Assembly (NCBI RefSeq): GCF_008831285.2
Contig: NC_045143.1
Span: forward strand, 25,009,662 to 25,073,661
Origin: Nymphaea colorata
Taxonomy: Eukaryota > Streptophyta > Magnoliopsida > Nymphaeales > Nymphaeaceae
Direction: 5' to 3'
Length of the DNA stretch: 64,000 nucleotides
The notes under the pieces: generated by a model
What the model was told of the DNA's origin: nothing
Databases searched by the model: none
What the model saw: the letters and a program-made list of their open reading frames with translations, nothing else
Shown here: positions 1-12,060 of the stretch, piece by piece
Numbering within the stretch: position 1 is the stretch's first letter
How the letters are laid out: the number at the start of each line of letters is the position of its first letter
Position numbers and translations under genes: made by a program

Positions 1-520
1 TCCAGGGCCCTTATCTTGTCAACTTTTCTATGTTGTCAAGGCGAATCCACCCAGGCGCTGCCTACTGCCTAGGTGGGCCTAAGCAGCAAAAAAGGTGACC
101 AATTTTTCCTTTTTATAGTTATGTTAATATGTCAAGTTATTTTGATTAACTATTCCTAATATTTGAAATGTAGAGAGTAGTAATATAACAAGCATAATCA
201 ACTTAAACAACCAAAAATTAATTGCTGACTTCATTGAATATGCAAAATCAAAAGAAGAAGTTTAATGTTACTACATATTATATAACAGGCTAACAGTATA
301 TACATAAAATAGGTTGATGCAATACTATATAACAAGTATAGCAAGCTGTACATAACAGTATATACATATAACACGTATTACAATACATATAACAGGAAAA
401 CAAATTGTATTACAATACAATTTAACATAATGGTATATACATATAAGTTTATAACAAGTATTACAAATTAACAATATACATGACTATATGATATAAGTAC
501 GTAACATAACCATACTAATG

Positions 521-563
<43 letters not shown>

Positions 564-870
564 CAGGTATGAGGTATCTCAATACTATATAACAGACTAT
601 GTCATAAACAGTATATGACATATAATAGTATACATATAACAGCCTAATCAACATAACAATACATAAAAGTAGATAATCAATATATAATAAAGTACATAAC
701 AATATGTACTGAATTAACAAACTTTAATTGAATGGGAATGTGACCTTTCACTTCCCCATGGGCTAAGCGTGTAGGCACCTAGGCGCCAACACATATCCCT
801 TCGCCTAAGTGGACTTAGGTGACGGGTGTGGACTTCCGGTTAGTCCATGCCTAGGCGAGGTCTTAGCAAG
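1..870. repeat. AT-rich repetitive block, possible non-autonomous DNA element
   Basis: No gene is seen. The interior is about 600 bases of short AT-rich variants built on words such as ATAACAGTATAT. The two edges (about 45-110 and 750-870) are rich in CCTAGGC-like words, and the right edge read on the other strand loosely resembles the left. This could be a decayed inverted-repeat DNA transposon. No clean terminal repeat or target duplication could be set, so this is a weak call. Confidence 0.25.
521..562. repeat. TA microsatellite
   Basis: An almost pure run of TA dinucleotides lies inside the AT-rich block. Confidence 0.85.
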
Positions 871-1640
871 CATAAACTGATGGTTCTTTCATCCCTCCCC
901 ACTCCATAACGATTTTATGTAGCTTTATCAGCGGCAGAGGGAAAACGGATTCTGATTTTTGCCTTGGAATTGGACAAATGAGCATTAGCGATCCTCAGGT
1001 AGGAAGACAGAGAGGTGCATGAGAAAGGATTTGTAGAAAAACAAGAATCCTGATGCAGGATGAAAAAAGCAGATACAGTAAGGTGAACTTTAGCTAGAAG
1101 CAACGTAGACCCTGTCCTTTTACTCACCAACCTTGACCACCAAACCTCGTAACAGATAACGCCAAAAAACTTGATGAGGTAAAAAAATGACCAGCAACCA
1201 CATCCACACCTTCCCACAGACTATTAGACTAACACGCGGACTTCAAAGCAAAGAACCGTGGTCCACTAGCTCTCTTCGGAGATGAAATGTCCGGTGCGAA
1301 ATTCAGAAGCAAAATCAATTCCACTACAAAATGAAGACTTTCAAGAGATGATCACTTTCCTTTCAACAAGCTAAACCGATAACTGGCATGCTTAGGGATC
1401 AAAATGATAATTATATGCACCTGCAAAGGTGGAGCCTAATTCATATCACAATAAATGGGTCTTGCTCAAAACTGATAAAGCCATGTACAGGAACTTTACC
1501 ACCAGGAAGAGAATGTAAATACGATGAGTGAAAAAATTCATGCTTAAAATGTTCAGAAAATTATTAGAAGTACTCTTTCCCAACCCAAAAATAATTAGCA
1601 AAAGAGTTTAACGCTAACCGATTAATTAAATAAATTGTAC
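871..1640 (-). other. Intron 1 of the dicarboxylate transporter gene (no further exon seen)
   Basis: The minus strand starts with the splice donor GTACAATTT at 1640. I looked for the family's second exon (the helices after the conserved GLW..FGGKL stretch) and did not find it. The sequence is ordinary intron-like DNA with no convincing ORF. Confidence 0.5.
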
Positions 1641-2756
1641 CGTGATCAGTAGAGTAAGGCTCATGATGATCTCATTCTTTGTCATCGGCCCCATCTTCTC
1701 CAGCTTTTCTCTTGCAAGTTTCGGGGCATCCGGGCTACTCTTCACGGTCGGCGGGTAGATTAGATAGAGTAGCAATGGCACCACAATCAGCGAAGTCAAC
1801 CCAGGCACGATTGCAGCCACCGCCCACTGCGTCCAACCAATCGTGTGTCCAGTTGCCCCAGCTACGAGATTCACGCTCAAAGGATTCGCCGCCATCCCCG
1901 TCAAAAACATCGCCGAAGAGATCACTGACGTCTGGAAGCAAGTGAGCATCAACCAGGAACCGAGACGCCTCTCCGTTCCATCACCTATATTGCTACCGCA
2001 CGCCGCGCACAAAGCCTTAACCAGCGGAAGGAAGATTCCACCAGCTCGGGCAGAGACGGACGGGATCGCGGGCGCAAGCAACGCCTCGCTGAAGACAAGA
2101 CTGTAGCCTAACCCAAGAGATGAACTTCCAAAGACGGAAACAAACTGATAAGCTATACGGTTACCAAGCCCGGTCTTGATGAACCCTCGGGCGAAGAAGA
2201 ACGCAAGCGCGATCAGCCAAGGGATCGGATCGCCGAAAGCCGAGAAAGCCGCGGCGAAGGTTAGGGTCTTGGTGAGCACACATGCGCCCAGACCCATAAG
2301 GGCGACGGCGCCGAGCGGGAGCGGTTGCGTGATAATGCCGACGATGGTAGCGATAAATATAGCGAGCAACTGCCAGGCGTTCCGGGCTACTCCGGCCGGC
2401 GGAGGGACGAACCAGAGGATAACTCCCGCGGCGATCGATGCCGCTAGGGGCTTGAGTGCGGCACCACGCCAGGGTTCCGGCGGAGGGGAAGAGACGATCG
2501 CCGGAGACGACGCGGCTAATCGTGGAACCAAAGAGGGGGTCCTCGCTGTTCGGGGAGACGGAGATGGCCGCAGAAGCCTCCTCAAATCAGGGGCAGACGG
2601 GATCCGGAAGCTCCTAGTGAAGGAATTCCGATGGAGATGCGACCCGCAAGCCGCATTGAGTGATTTAGGTTGGGATAGAGAGGAAAGGGTGGCGCGAGGC
2701 CTGCAGGAAGCAAGAGAAGGAAATCCTAGGCTGTACGGAGAAGTGAGAGACGCCAT
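1641..2756 (-). CDS. DIT2: Chloroplast glutamate/malate translocator (DiT2 type), exon 1
   Basis: This exon encodes 372 residues from an ATG at 2756 to the splice donor ACG|GTACAA at 1641/1640, phase 0. The family is the plastid inner-envelope dicarboxylate translocators (DASS/SLC13 group). DiT2 exports glutamate in exchange for malate and supports photorespiratory ammonia recycling. Residues 1 to about 85 are Ser/Arg/Pro-rich and acid-poor, as in a transit peptide. Hydrophobic helices follow from about residue 100 (LWFVPPPAGV, then a TQPLPLGAVALMGLGA stretch). A family signature GSNIGDGTERRLGSWLM lies near residues 253-269, then NPLSVNL and the conserved EKLEKMGPM..NEIIMS tail before the donor. 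Full-length relatives are about 560 residues, so about 190 C-terminal residues lie in exons not found here. DiT1 is less likely because of the GDGTE signature and the tail. Confidence 0.85.
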
Positions 2757-2870
2757 TTCTGACGGGAAGAAGCAGAGGAGGGGAAGGAGAGAACGAGAGA
2801 GAGAGAGAGAGAGGAGCGTTCCCCCCTCACTTCTCAGAGGAGCGTCAGGTAAATAAGGCGGACGATGCGG

Positions 2871-2878
2871 TTATATAG
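2871..2878 (-). promoter_or_regulatory. Probable TATA box of the DiT2-type gene
   Basis: The minus strand reads CTATATAA about 115 bases upstream of the ATG. A start site near 2840-2845 would leave a leader of roughly 85-90 bases that includes a GA run at about 2789-2812, a common feature of plant 5' leaders. Confidence 0.45.
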
Positions 2879-4236
2879 TGCCCGAATTTCCAACGCACAG
2901 TGCGGGGGAGTTTTCCAGCCGTTGGATTGAGATCGTACGGAGGAAATTCCGGAGCAAAATATTAAGCTGGTCAATCGACAATCATTTGAGCCTGAAAAAG
3001 CTTGCCCCAGTGAGGCAGATTCAGAATATACCAAAGGACACTTTATTTTTCTTCTCTTACTTTCATGGCAAACCGTCTCTCGCTCCACTCTTCACTGCAC
3101 CAAACCTTTCCTTAACGTGGCGTTTGTGTGATCTTAAATCCACCGGCTGCCAGTCGGATAACTAAATATTTAAATAAAACATCATAAATAATTGATTATA
3201 TATAGTGATGGGTAGAAACCAGGCCAATAAGTTAGGGGCACCTTTAAATAACATATTTTGAAGTTTTTTTTTTGAAATGTAACTTTACCACTATGCAACA
3301 TATATATTAAGTTGACCGTTTTTTGGGTTTTAATAATTTTTTTATAATAACTAAAAATAAATTGCTTTCATAGCACCAACATTTTGGTGATAGAAAATTT
3401 AACATTTTTCATAAAAACAATGTTATAAATATATTAGGAGATGTTTATTTTTCATTTAAAATATTTTTTCAACAAAAAATTAAAAGGTCTCTTATATATA
3501 TATATTATTTGAGATAGACGATTGAGATAAAAACAAAAAGAAAAAGAAAAAGAAAAATTATGAATCATACATTTTAAAAATTTTATTGTAGCCATGTAAG
3601 AAATTTCAAAAAATACATTGACCTGACCGAATTCAATTTCTGAACCATTTAGCCCTTTCAAGTGGCTCTACCCCAGTGAATCATATAGCGCGGCACGATG
3701 CAAAGGCGAGATAACCAATCATAATATGACATCTCAAGGAAGCCATTTGAGAGAGAGAGATCTTTTGGCAAGCAATTGGGTGAGACTAAAAGAAAGAAGG
3801 AGAAACAAATCATTAAACAATTAAATATTTCTATTTATAAGATCAAAAACACTTGCGAGTCACAAAGAGGTTTCTATAGGAGCTAATTCCAGTTTTCTTG
3901 TTTGCGTTCCATAATTTCGGACGGCCAATACAAATGGGGACCGTGTGTTGAAGGGATGGAGGAAGAACCGGTGGCATTGAACAAAGAATGCATGGCAACC
4001 ACCAGATAGACAAGAAGAGCAGAAACGAGACACCTGCCAGGAGAAAGTGCAAACTAAAAGGATTGGTAGATAGAAGAAAGAGGAAGACAAAATCTCCCTT
4101 TTGAAGGGTCGGTGCTCTTCCAACGCCACCACAATATCCCTTTTCAATGCGAGGGTTACACGATAGCCGTTGCTTTTTGTATCTTTGTCACTTGTCAGTA
4201 CAAGTCCCACCAATTCATAAATACTTAGAAGACGTC

Positions 4237-4240
<4 letters not shown>

Positions 4241-4331
<91 letters not shown>
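4241..4331. repeat. TA microsatellite
   Basis: About 45 uninterrupted TA units. Confidence 0.95.
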
Positions 4332-4333
<2 letters not shown>

Positions 4334-4788
4334 AGCTATTTATTTTTGAAATGTTTAGTCTCATCTCTAAAATTATAAGAAATTTTAGGGGACTCGTAAG
4401 GTGTTAAATTACATGATTTGACTGTCATGTTCTTAGTTCTTCTAGAGTTGGAACCAAAGCTCTTGAGGACCGAGTTGGGATCTACCAAATCATGAACCCG
4501 AGCCCAATGTATGAGTGAATCGAGCTGCTATAATAACATCATAGTCAATTCAACATTTGGACTTGGATCCCACATGCACAAACACGCAAGCCTTAAGGAC
4601 AATAGATTGTAACATAACACTTTAAAATATTTACTCTCCTATCCACGATTGTGATGAATATTCGTGGAGTTATAAGGGGTAACTTAAGTGATTGGTTTGG
4701 TTCCAAAAGTTGTTGAGGGTATGTTGGGATCCAAACAAACCAATAGTATGAGTCCAGTGTAAAAGTGAACCAGTCCTTTGACAGACAG

Positions 4789-4898
<110 letters not shown>

Positions 4899-4990
4899 TA
4901 TCGTTAAATATTTTAAAACTGTGGCTAAATGAACCACAATCCGTTGTTAAAAATACTATAAATCATCGTTATATCATCAAATGTTTAGTC

Positions 4991-4994
<4 letters not shown>

Positions 4995-5053
<59 letters not shown>
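4995..5053. repeat. Compound TA-GA microsatellite
   Basis: About 17 TA units run into about 12 GA units, about 90 bases outside the C1 LTR. Confidence 0.95.
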
Positions 5054-5143
5054 TTATTACACCGGCTAGTGAAAACAGCCCGACAGGCGACAAGTCCACC
5101 ATACCTATGTGTCCATCTCAAGAAATCCAATGAACAAATTTAA

Positions 5144-5478
5144 TGTTGATGTGAAGGCAGCGAAAGTGCGTCCTCACCCAAGTGCTGCAGTCACGAACGG
5201 ACACCTCTCTTGAAATAGCAAGACAAGAAAAAGGAGTAAAAGAGTTAGATTAAGGGGTTTCCTTCTCAGGGGCTTCTCAAAGAGTTATTGCCAAGAGCTT
5301 TTCCAGTAAAGAATTGCTGAGCTTAAATAGGCCAGCCCCTTAGGTTTTCCCCTCAGCCCAGCAGCGGTTAGGATGGAAGAGAGATTTCAGCAAAAAAGGT
5401 GAGCGTAATCTCGTAACTGCATAGCAGTTACGGGATATTCGGATAGGGCTCTATGGCCACTATCCCCACTATCCAATA
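5144..5478 (-). repeat. C1 3' LTR
   Basis: This matches 9740-10074 with only a few differences. It ends TGTTGATGTG (plus strand) on the left. Immediately inside the right end, the minus strand reads a purine tract AAGTGGGAGAT, the expected polypurine primer. The outer base pair is TA rather than TG if the TTTAA duplication is taken as the boundary. Confidence 0.9.
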
Positions 5479-5643
5479 TCTCCCACTTGGCTATGAGACC
5501 GCCAGTTTGCATCCACTATATGTGGGTTTTCTTCATTGATCCAGTTACGAGGTTTTCCATAATTGGTTTATCCATCGTAACATAAAACTTATTCAACGTT
5601 TACAGCGAGGTTTTCCATTCAATGGTTTTTCCTTCGCAACCTT

Positions 5644-6708
5644 TCAAATATATCTTAGCCCCATATGGACTACATGTTTTGAAAACAAATCTTCAGATAT
5701 TCCCTTAGTTAAGGGATCAGCCACCATATCATTGGTAGGCAAGTAATCGACCGAGATTTCATTTTTCTCGATCATTTCATGAACATAATGGTATTTCACC
5801 ATTATATGTTTACTCTTTGAGCTAACAGCTCCATTTTTCATAAGAGATATTGCTGCCTGATTATCACAATACAGTTGGACCGGTTCATGAGCAAGATCTA
5901 ATTTTAAGTCTTTCAAGAACCGATTTATCTAGACAGCAAAAGTAGTTGCAACATTGCATGCTACATACTCTGCTTCCTGTGTGTGCTGAGCAACACATCC
6001 CTGTTTCTTACAGGACCAGGCTATCGCCCCACCTCCAAAGAGAAAAACATACCCTGAAGTGGATTTACTATCTTTACATCCTGCAAAATCTGCATCGGAA
6101 TAGCCAACTAAAGTTAGCTCATCTGCTTGATAAGACAATTTCAATCCTTTTGTTCCTTTAATATACCGAAAAATTCTTTTGACTGTTTGCCAATGAGGCC
6201 ATCCATGATTACTTTGATAACGACTTACCAGACCGATAGGAAAACTTATGTCTGGTCTGGTACAAAGCATTAAATACATCAGACTACCAACTGCTTGTGC
6301 ATATGGAACATTTAATTTTTGTTGTCCTTCATTGGGACAATCACTCCTGCTTAAGTTTGCTCCTTTAGTTATAGGAGTCCCAATTGGTTTGCAGTCTAAC
6401 ATACGAAATTTCTTCAAGATATAATCAATATACCGTTCCTGGCTTAAACTCAGGATTCTTGAGTTTCTATCTCGAGTGATTTTTATTCCTAATATATAGG
6501 ATGCTTCACCCAAGTCCTTCATTTCGAAGTTTTTATTTAGCCAAGTCTTCGTTTTGTATATCATATCGTTATCATTTCCTGTTAATAATATGCATATAAT
6601 GATAGAATATAGAAAAGACTCCCACTTTTTCAAACGTACACACAGTGATCTAGTTGGTTTGCTACAAACCCAAGTTTTGTTATTGCTTTGTGAAAAGCAA
6701 AATACCAC
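5644..6708 (-). pseudogene. C1 C-terminal reverse transcriptase and RNase H, broken
   Basis: The conserved RT box YVDDILLTGN is not encoded. Near 6575-6610 only ILLTGN remains after an apparent loss of about seven bases that also shifts the frame. RT thumb and RNase H follow with GYSDADFAGC and the tag QEAEYVA. A nonsense codon lies near 5926-5928, then the RNase H end with DNQAAISL and HIMVKYHYV. The missing YxDD Asp pair means this copy cannot encode a working polymerase. Confidence 0.88.
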
Positions 6709-8342
6709 TGTCTCGGAGACTGTTTCAGTCCATACAGCGATTTATTCAACTTGTATACTTTGTCTTCTTTTTCCTTGATGACATATCCCTGCGGTTGAGT
6801 CATATATATAGTTTCTTTCAACTCACCGTTCAGAAAAGCAGTCTTTACATCCATCTGACAAATATCCAGGTCATAGAATGCCGCGATAGCCAAAATTATT
6901 CTGATTGATGCAAACTTTGCAACCGGAGAATAGGTCTCTGAGTAATCAATTCCTTCCTTTTGGGAAAAACCTTTCGCCACTAGTCTGGCTTTGAATTTTT
7001 CAACTGATCCATCAGCTTTATACTTCTTCCTGAGCACCCATTTACATCCAATGGGTTTTCTGTCATCAGGAAGATCTACTAATTCCCAGACTTTATTCTT
7101 TTCTATGGATTCAATTTCTTCATCCATAGCATTCACCCAATCCGACGATTCATGCGAGCTTACCGCTTCATCATATATCAGATTGTCAGACATTTCGTCA
7201 ATGTCTGCTAGGTAGCATAGCTCCTCTGCCAAATATACATAATAATCATTTAAATATGAAGGAGGAGCTCTAGGTCTTTTATGACATGTTAACGTCTGAG
7301 ATGACAATGTATTCATATCAGTTGGTTCATTACCTAACTGATCTTCAGTCGGTTCATTTCCTGACTGTTCTTCAGACGATTCTTGCTCAGTTGGTTCATT
7401 GCCAAACTGAACTCCAGTCGGTTCATTTCCAGACCGACCTTCAGTCGGTTCATTACCAGACTGTTCATCTGAATAAATCAGATCATCCAGTGTATCATTT
7501 CGATATTCCACTGGATCATAATCTTTATTATTGAGTTCTTCTATGAACTCTACATCTCTGCTTTCTATAAGTCCCATAGATGAATGATATAATCTGTAGC
7601 CCTTGGATCCTTTTGGGTATCCAATAAATATACATCTCACTGATCTATTATCTAATTTATCCAGTTTTCGATCTAGAATTTTCACATGTGCTACAGATCC
7701 CCATCTCCTTAAATATCTCAGATCTGGTTTTATACCAGTCCATCTTTCATAAGGAGTGGTTGGGACTGCTTTGCAGGGCACTCGGTTAATTGTATACATA
7801 GCTGTCAACACAGCTTCTCCCCAAAAAACTTTTGGTAATTGTGCTCCTGCCAACATGGATCTCACCATGTTCAAGAGGGTTCTGTTACACCTCTCAGCCA
7901 CACCATTTTGTTGTGGTGTCCTAAGCATTGTGTTTTGCCTATTAATTCCAAGGTCTTTGCAGTATTCGAGGAATTCACTAGAAGTGTATTCTCCTCCTCG
8001 ATCAGACCTTATAATTTTGATATTCCTTCCAAGTTGTCTCTCGACTTCAGATTTGTATTCCTTGAATTTCTCAAGTGCTTCAGATTTATATCTGATTAAG
8101 TATATGTAACCAAATCTTGAGAAGTCGTCAATGAAAGTTATGAAATATAACTTGCCACTATGAGTTTGGATCCTAAAAGGTCCATAGATATCTGTATGAA
8201 TTATCTCTAATAATTCAGTGGCCCGAATTACTTCAGACGGAAATGGTTTCCTTGTCATTTTTCCGTATACACATGATTCGCATTTCGCAAAATCATTTAT
8301 ATTTATGTCAGGTATTAAACCTTGTTGTGCTAGAGTCTGCAT
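6630..8342 (-). pseudogene. C1 integrase and N-terminal reverse transcriptase
   Basis: One open stretch of 570 codons. It has the integrase zinc-finger tail, then the DDE core: Asp in HTDIYGP, Asp in RSDRGGEY and Glu in NGVAERCNRT. An acidic linker follows with repeated GNEPTE-type words encoded by a short tandem repeat (about 7317-7470). RT then begins with WVLRKKYKADGS and runs through LDICQMDVKTAFLNGEL to LYGLKQSPRQW. The frame is lost at the RT palm. Confidence 0.9.
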
Positions 8343-8370
8343 CTTTTTGATGCTTATATGGCTTAATCTT

Positions 8371-9705
8371 TCATGTCATAAGTTTACATTCACTCATTGC
8401 ACAATCGAAATAAGCAGAACTTGAAGCTTCATTCATGTCATTCAGTTTGAACATACCATGTTCTTTTACAAATTTTTCACCAAACATGGACCTTCCATGT
8501 TTTCCCACTGTTACTTTCCCTGGAATAAAACGTACTTCAAAACCTTTTCCCGTTAGTGCGGGAACAGACACTAGATTCCTTCTCATGGAAGGGACATACA
8601 AAACCTCGTTAAGTACAACACTTGTACCCCCAACATTTAGACGATATGCCCCAATTCCCATGACATCACAATAAGAGTTGTTTTCCATATAGACCTTGTG
8701 GGTTTCCGGACTCAGATTTTCCATGTGGATCACTCCTTCTTTCGTTTTTGTAATATGACGAGTAGCTCCTGAATTGACCCACCATCCAGTTAGATCTCCA
8801 TCTACAAACAGACATTCTGACACGACACAGATGACTTCTCTGTCAGAGTCCCCTTGAGGCTTCTTTCTGTGGTAGTTGCCCCGACCATTGTTGTCTTTCT
8901 TACTCGGAAATTTTGTCCTGCAATTCTTCTTTATGTGTCCAGGCTTCCCACATATGTAGCATTTCACTACAGTTCCTTGAGATTTCCTAGTACCTGCATA
9001 ATTGCCCTTGAACTTGCCATCATTTCGATTTTTAAATTGTTTTGGTTTTACAGGCACATGACTACCAACAGGTTTTTCCTGGACTGTCATCAACTCTGCT
9101 CTATTTCTCTTGGTCAGACGTTGTTGCTGTAGAGCTAACTGTATAGGAAGCTTTTCTAAAGTGAGAGTATCAAATTGAACACTTAAAGCAGTAACTGCCA
9201 TATCCCAAGAAAGAGGTAGGCTATTCAGAATTGTGCTTATCTACATATTGTCAGATATGACATTCCCTACCACGGCTAAATCTTTAGCCATGACCAACAT
9301 CTTATTAACATGATCCATTACATTGTCTGATTCTTTCATCCTATATGAATTGTACTGTTCTTGCAGTAACTGGATGTGCATAGCAGTCATGGTGTTGTAT
9401 TTAGAAGCGATAGTATCAAACATATCCTTGGCAGTTGGACAATCCTCAAAGACTCTAATTTGATCATCTTCCATGAAGGCTAACATAATAGTTTTAGCCA
9501 TTAGATCATCAAAAGAAAATGACTCATATGTCTTTTTCTCTTCATCTGTGTGTTTGTCTCCTAAAATTGGAAAAGGTTCGTTGATCACATAGATGAGCCT
9601 TTCTAAAGTCAAGGCTAACATTATTCTTCGCTTCCATGCATGAAAATTTGTCCCGTTGAGTTTTTCAGTCTTAGCTAATTCAGAAGCTCCCACTCTTGAT
9701 GTCAT
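8371..9705 (-). pseudogene. C1 gag and protease, broken
   Basis: Gag starts with ATG at 9705, only 34 bases from the LTR. An in-frame TAG at 9241-9243 cuts it, and the same frame resumes to 8371. The nucleocapsid zinc knuckle CYICGKPGHIKKNC (CX2CX4HX4C) is intact. The protease motif reads WWVNSGATRH: the catalytic Asp of the usual DSGA is Asn. The frame is lost just before the pre-integrase domain, where a tryptophan codon also reads as a stop. Confidence 0.88.
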
Positions 9706-9739
9706 TTTTGAGATTGCACAACCAAGGCTCTAATACCAC

Positions 9740-10074
9740 TGTTGATGTGAAGGCAGCGAAAGTGCGTCCTCACCCAAGTGCTGCAGTCACGAACGGACAC
9801 CTCTCTTGAAATAGCAAGACAAGAAAAAGGAGTAAAAGAGTTAGATTAAGGGGTTTCCTTCTCAGGGGCTTCTCAAAGAGTTATTGCCAAGAGCTTTTCC
9901 AATAAAGAATTGCTGAGCTTAAATAGGCCAGCCCCTTAGGTTTTCCCCTCAGCCCAGCAGCGGTTAGAATGGGAGAGAGATTTCAGCAAAAAAGGTGAGC
10001 GTAATCTCGTAACTGCATAGCTGTTACGGGATATTCGGATAGGGCTCTATGGCCACTATCCCCACTATCCAATA
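9740..10074 (-). repeat. C1 5' LTR
   Basis: This is the upstream copy of the 335 bp LTR. The primer site (minus strand TGGTATTAGAGCC, 9726-9738) lies one base inside it, complementary to the 3' end of initiator tRNA-Met with one mismatch to the usual plant form. Confidence 0.9.
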
Positions 10075-10466
10075 TTTAACCCCTTGACCCACATAATGTG
10101 TCCTTTATCATACGTAAGTTTTTATATAGTTGCTATCCTATTATTGTGCTAAATTATTACAGGTTTATTACATTTCAGTCAGATACTGATTGTTTGTTGA
10201 AAGCCTCGAGAAGCATTCGACTCTGGAGAACAATTTTTTCTAGTATGAAATGACGGCCTAATATGAAAAATAAATGGTATATGCCAAAACAGAAACTGAT
10301 CATGTGTTATCATTGAAGAAGTTTGTAAAAGCATATCGAAGTAAACTGCTAATAATGAATCATCCAGCTTCGTGTTTTTAAATGTCTAAAGAAAAGCTTT
10401 TAAAACGAGATCGATAAGTTAGTTTAAACCATAGAAAACTATTTTCAACTTGCGCAATGTAAGTTG

Positions 10467-10553
<87 letters not shown>
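10467..10553. repeat. Compound CT-TA microsatellite
   Basis: About 11 CT units followed by more than 30 TA units. Confidence 0.95.
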
Positions 10554-10557
<4 letters not shown>

Positions 10558-10826
10558 TTTTACACCCGACCGACTAGATCCAGAAGACATATATTCCTTG
10601 TATGACGCGCTTATTATCATCTCATGTGTCTTAATATATTGTATTTCTCCTTCAAGTAACCCGCATTATTGCCTTCTTCATGTACTGAAGCAATAATATA
10701 TAACAAAGAAGATCAGATCTTGACCCACGTTCAAATTTGTGACTGTGATGCACCTCCTTTGTTCCCCATCTTAATTTTTAGTGCTAATGATGCCAGCAAT
10801 TTCTCAAAAATCTAATAAGGCAACTC

Positions 10827-10828
<2 letters not shown>

Positions 10829-10862
<34 letters not shown>

Positions 10863-10868
10863 GAGAGA
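10829..10868. repeat. Compound CT-CA-GA microsatellite
   Basis: A CT run followed by CA units and a short GA run. Confidence 0.9.
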
Positions 10869-11573
10869 TACATGGCACAAGTGCCTTTTGGTAGGGCCCA
10901 TATCCATACTCTCTCTCAACCTACCCAGGAACAAGGTCCACGCCTCATTTTAGATGGTAATCAGAGAACGCCAGATAGGATTGCTGAATGGAAGGGTGAT
11001 TACTAAATTATTCATAGGCACAATCCAATGGCAGAGACAGGATTGCTATGGGAAATTGCCCACATAAATTGCATTATTTATATATTGGTACATCCATAAC
11101 CTTTATTCATTTATACACAGTAATATAGGTGGCCTTCAAAATTTAAAATTTAAACTATTAATGCTCCTTGGCCAGAAATTTCTATCTCCACGACCTGGCA
11201 CAATCCAGGGGAAGCTGGAGGCAAGCCGTCTAGCTAAGCAAGCAGATCACAATTTGACAAGCATATGAAGTTAAAAAATTTATATCCAGGCCATAGACTA
11301 CATATGTAACACTAGTTATATTCATCAAATATGTAATCTAGAGGAAGTACTCACATAAAGCAACACAGCTTCTTTAAGAACACGATTGGCGTAATCCGTG
11401 TCTGCATGCAGAAGGCCTCAAGAGACAACACTTAACAAAGTACATTAATGAAATTACAGGCATAATCATAGGGTTTAGAAGGCCAAGAAGAAAGTGACTT
11501 CCCAAATAAAGAGTAACAATATACAATTGCTAGTGTCCTCAAGAACAAGCTCCTCATTATCCAGCAATTGTCA

Positions 11574-11602
11574 TCATATTGGTTGCTGCTGAAGCTGTTC
11601 CT
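11574..11602 (-). pseudogene. CCD1: CCD1 last exon
   Basis: The acceptor AAAG precedes 11602. Joined in phase to the previous exon it reads EEQLQQQPI then TGA at 11574-11576, the usual short CCD1 C-terminus (EEQL plus Gln-rich end). Only 29 coding bases. Confidence 0.8.
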
Positions 11603-11947
11603 CTTTATAAATAAAAAAAGGGAATTTTTTAGGGAGTATATATAGTATTAGGCACACAGGTTAACTGCTACCTTGCAATCTACTAAGATTCTTTCGTCTT
11701 CATATTTAAATTTATCTATATTATATAGAGTGAGGTAATTTGCATGAGCAGAAAATGCTAGAAGCATGGTAGTCCTCATGATCTGAATGGCAATTAAGTC
11801 ATCAATTTAAGAAGTTTAATTTGGTAGCAAAGAGGTGGCGGCATACAGGAAAAGCAGATGATTCAGATCAAGATTTTGATACAAACTAGGCCATCTAGTT
11901 TACAACTAATGACGTTTTAGTCAACCAGTTACTTCTAAGCAACAAAC
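11603..11947 (-). other. CCD1 last intron
   Basis: Donor GTTTGT at 11947 and acceptor at 11603-11604. No other content seen. Confidence 0.7.
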
Positions 11948-12060
11948 CTCTGGTAACAAATAAAGCATGGAAACCATACGGAACTCTGCTAGGAAGTTCA
12001 ACCACAGCCACTGCTTCTGCTGTCATTGTTTTAGCTTCAATAACATTGATTTCTGATTTT
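11948..12060 (-). pseudogene. CCD1: CCD1 penultimate exon ([10 protein letters not shown] to PYGFHALFV)
   Basis: Acceptor TGCAG precedes 12060; donor GAG|GTTTGT follows 11948. The exon encodes [19 protein letters not shown] and [12 protein letters not shown], which is the conserved C-terminal block of CCD1 carrying the last iron-ligand His (GFH). The frame is intact. Confidence 0.9.

Larger units (their letters stand above)
5144..10074 (-). mobile_element. C1: full-length, inactive Ty1/copia retrotransposon
   Basis: Two LTRs of 335 bp bound a 4.9 kb element read on the minus strand. A 5 bp target duplication TTTAA lies at 5139-5143 and 10075-10079. The order gag, protease, integrase, reverse transcriptase, RNase H is that of copia elements; the residue style around RNase H suggests the Tork/TNT1-like group (inference). 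Coding is destroyed by a nonsense codon in gag, a protease active-site change, frameshifts around the gag/pol join and in RT, and a nonsense codon in RNase H. The LTRs differ at only a few visible positions, so the copy is not very old despite its damage. Confidence 0.93.
10080..11573. other. Intergenic between C1 and the CCD1 stop codon
   Basis: This holds the likely 3' UTR of the CCD1 pseudogene just left of 11574 and two microsatellites. No other gene is recognised. Confidence 0.6.

Noticed and set aside
915-1217. Minus-strand 100-codon ORF as a possible DiT2 exon 2
   Set aside because: Its residues do not resemble the DiT2 C-terminal helices.
3843-4213. Overlapping minus-strand ORFs in the intergenic region
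   Set aside because: No recognisable motif, no splice context or conserved composition.
4147-4332. ORFs ending in Tyr-Ile repeats
   Set aside because: Pure translation of a TA microsatellite; the same applies at 484-720, 4684-4899, 10378-10620 and 62495-62680.
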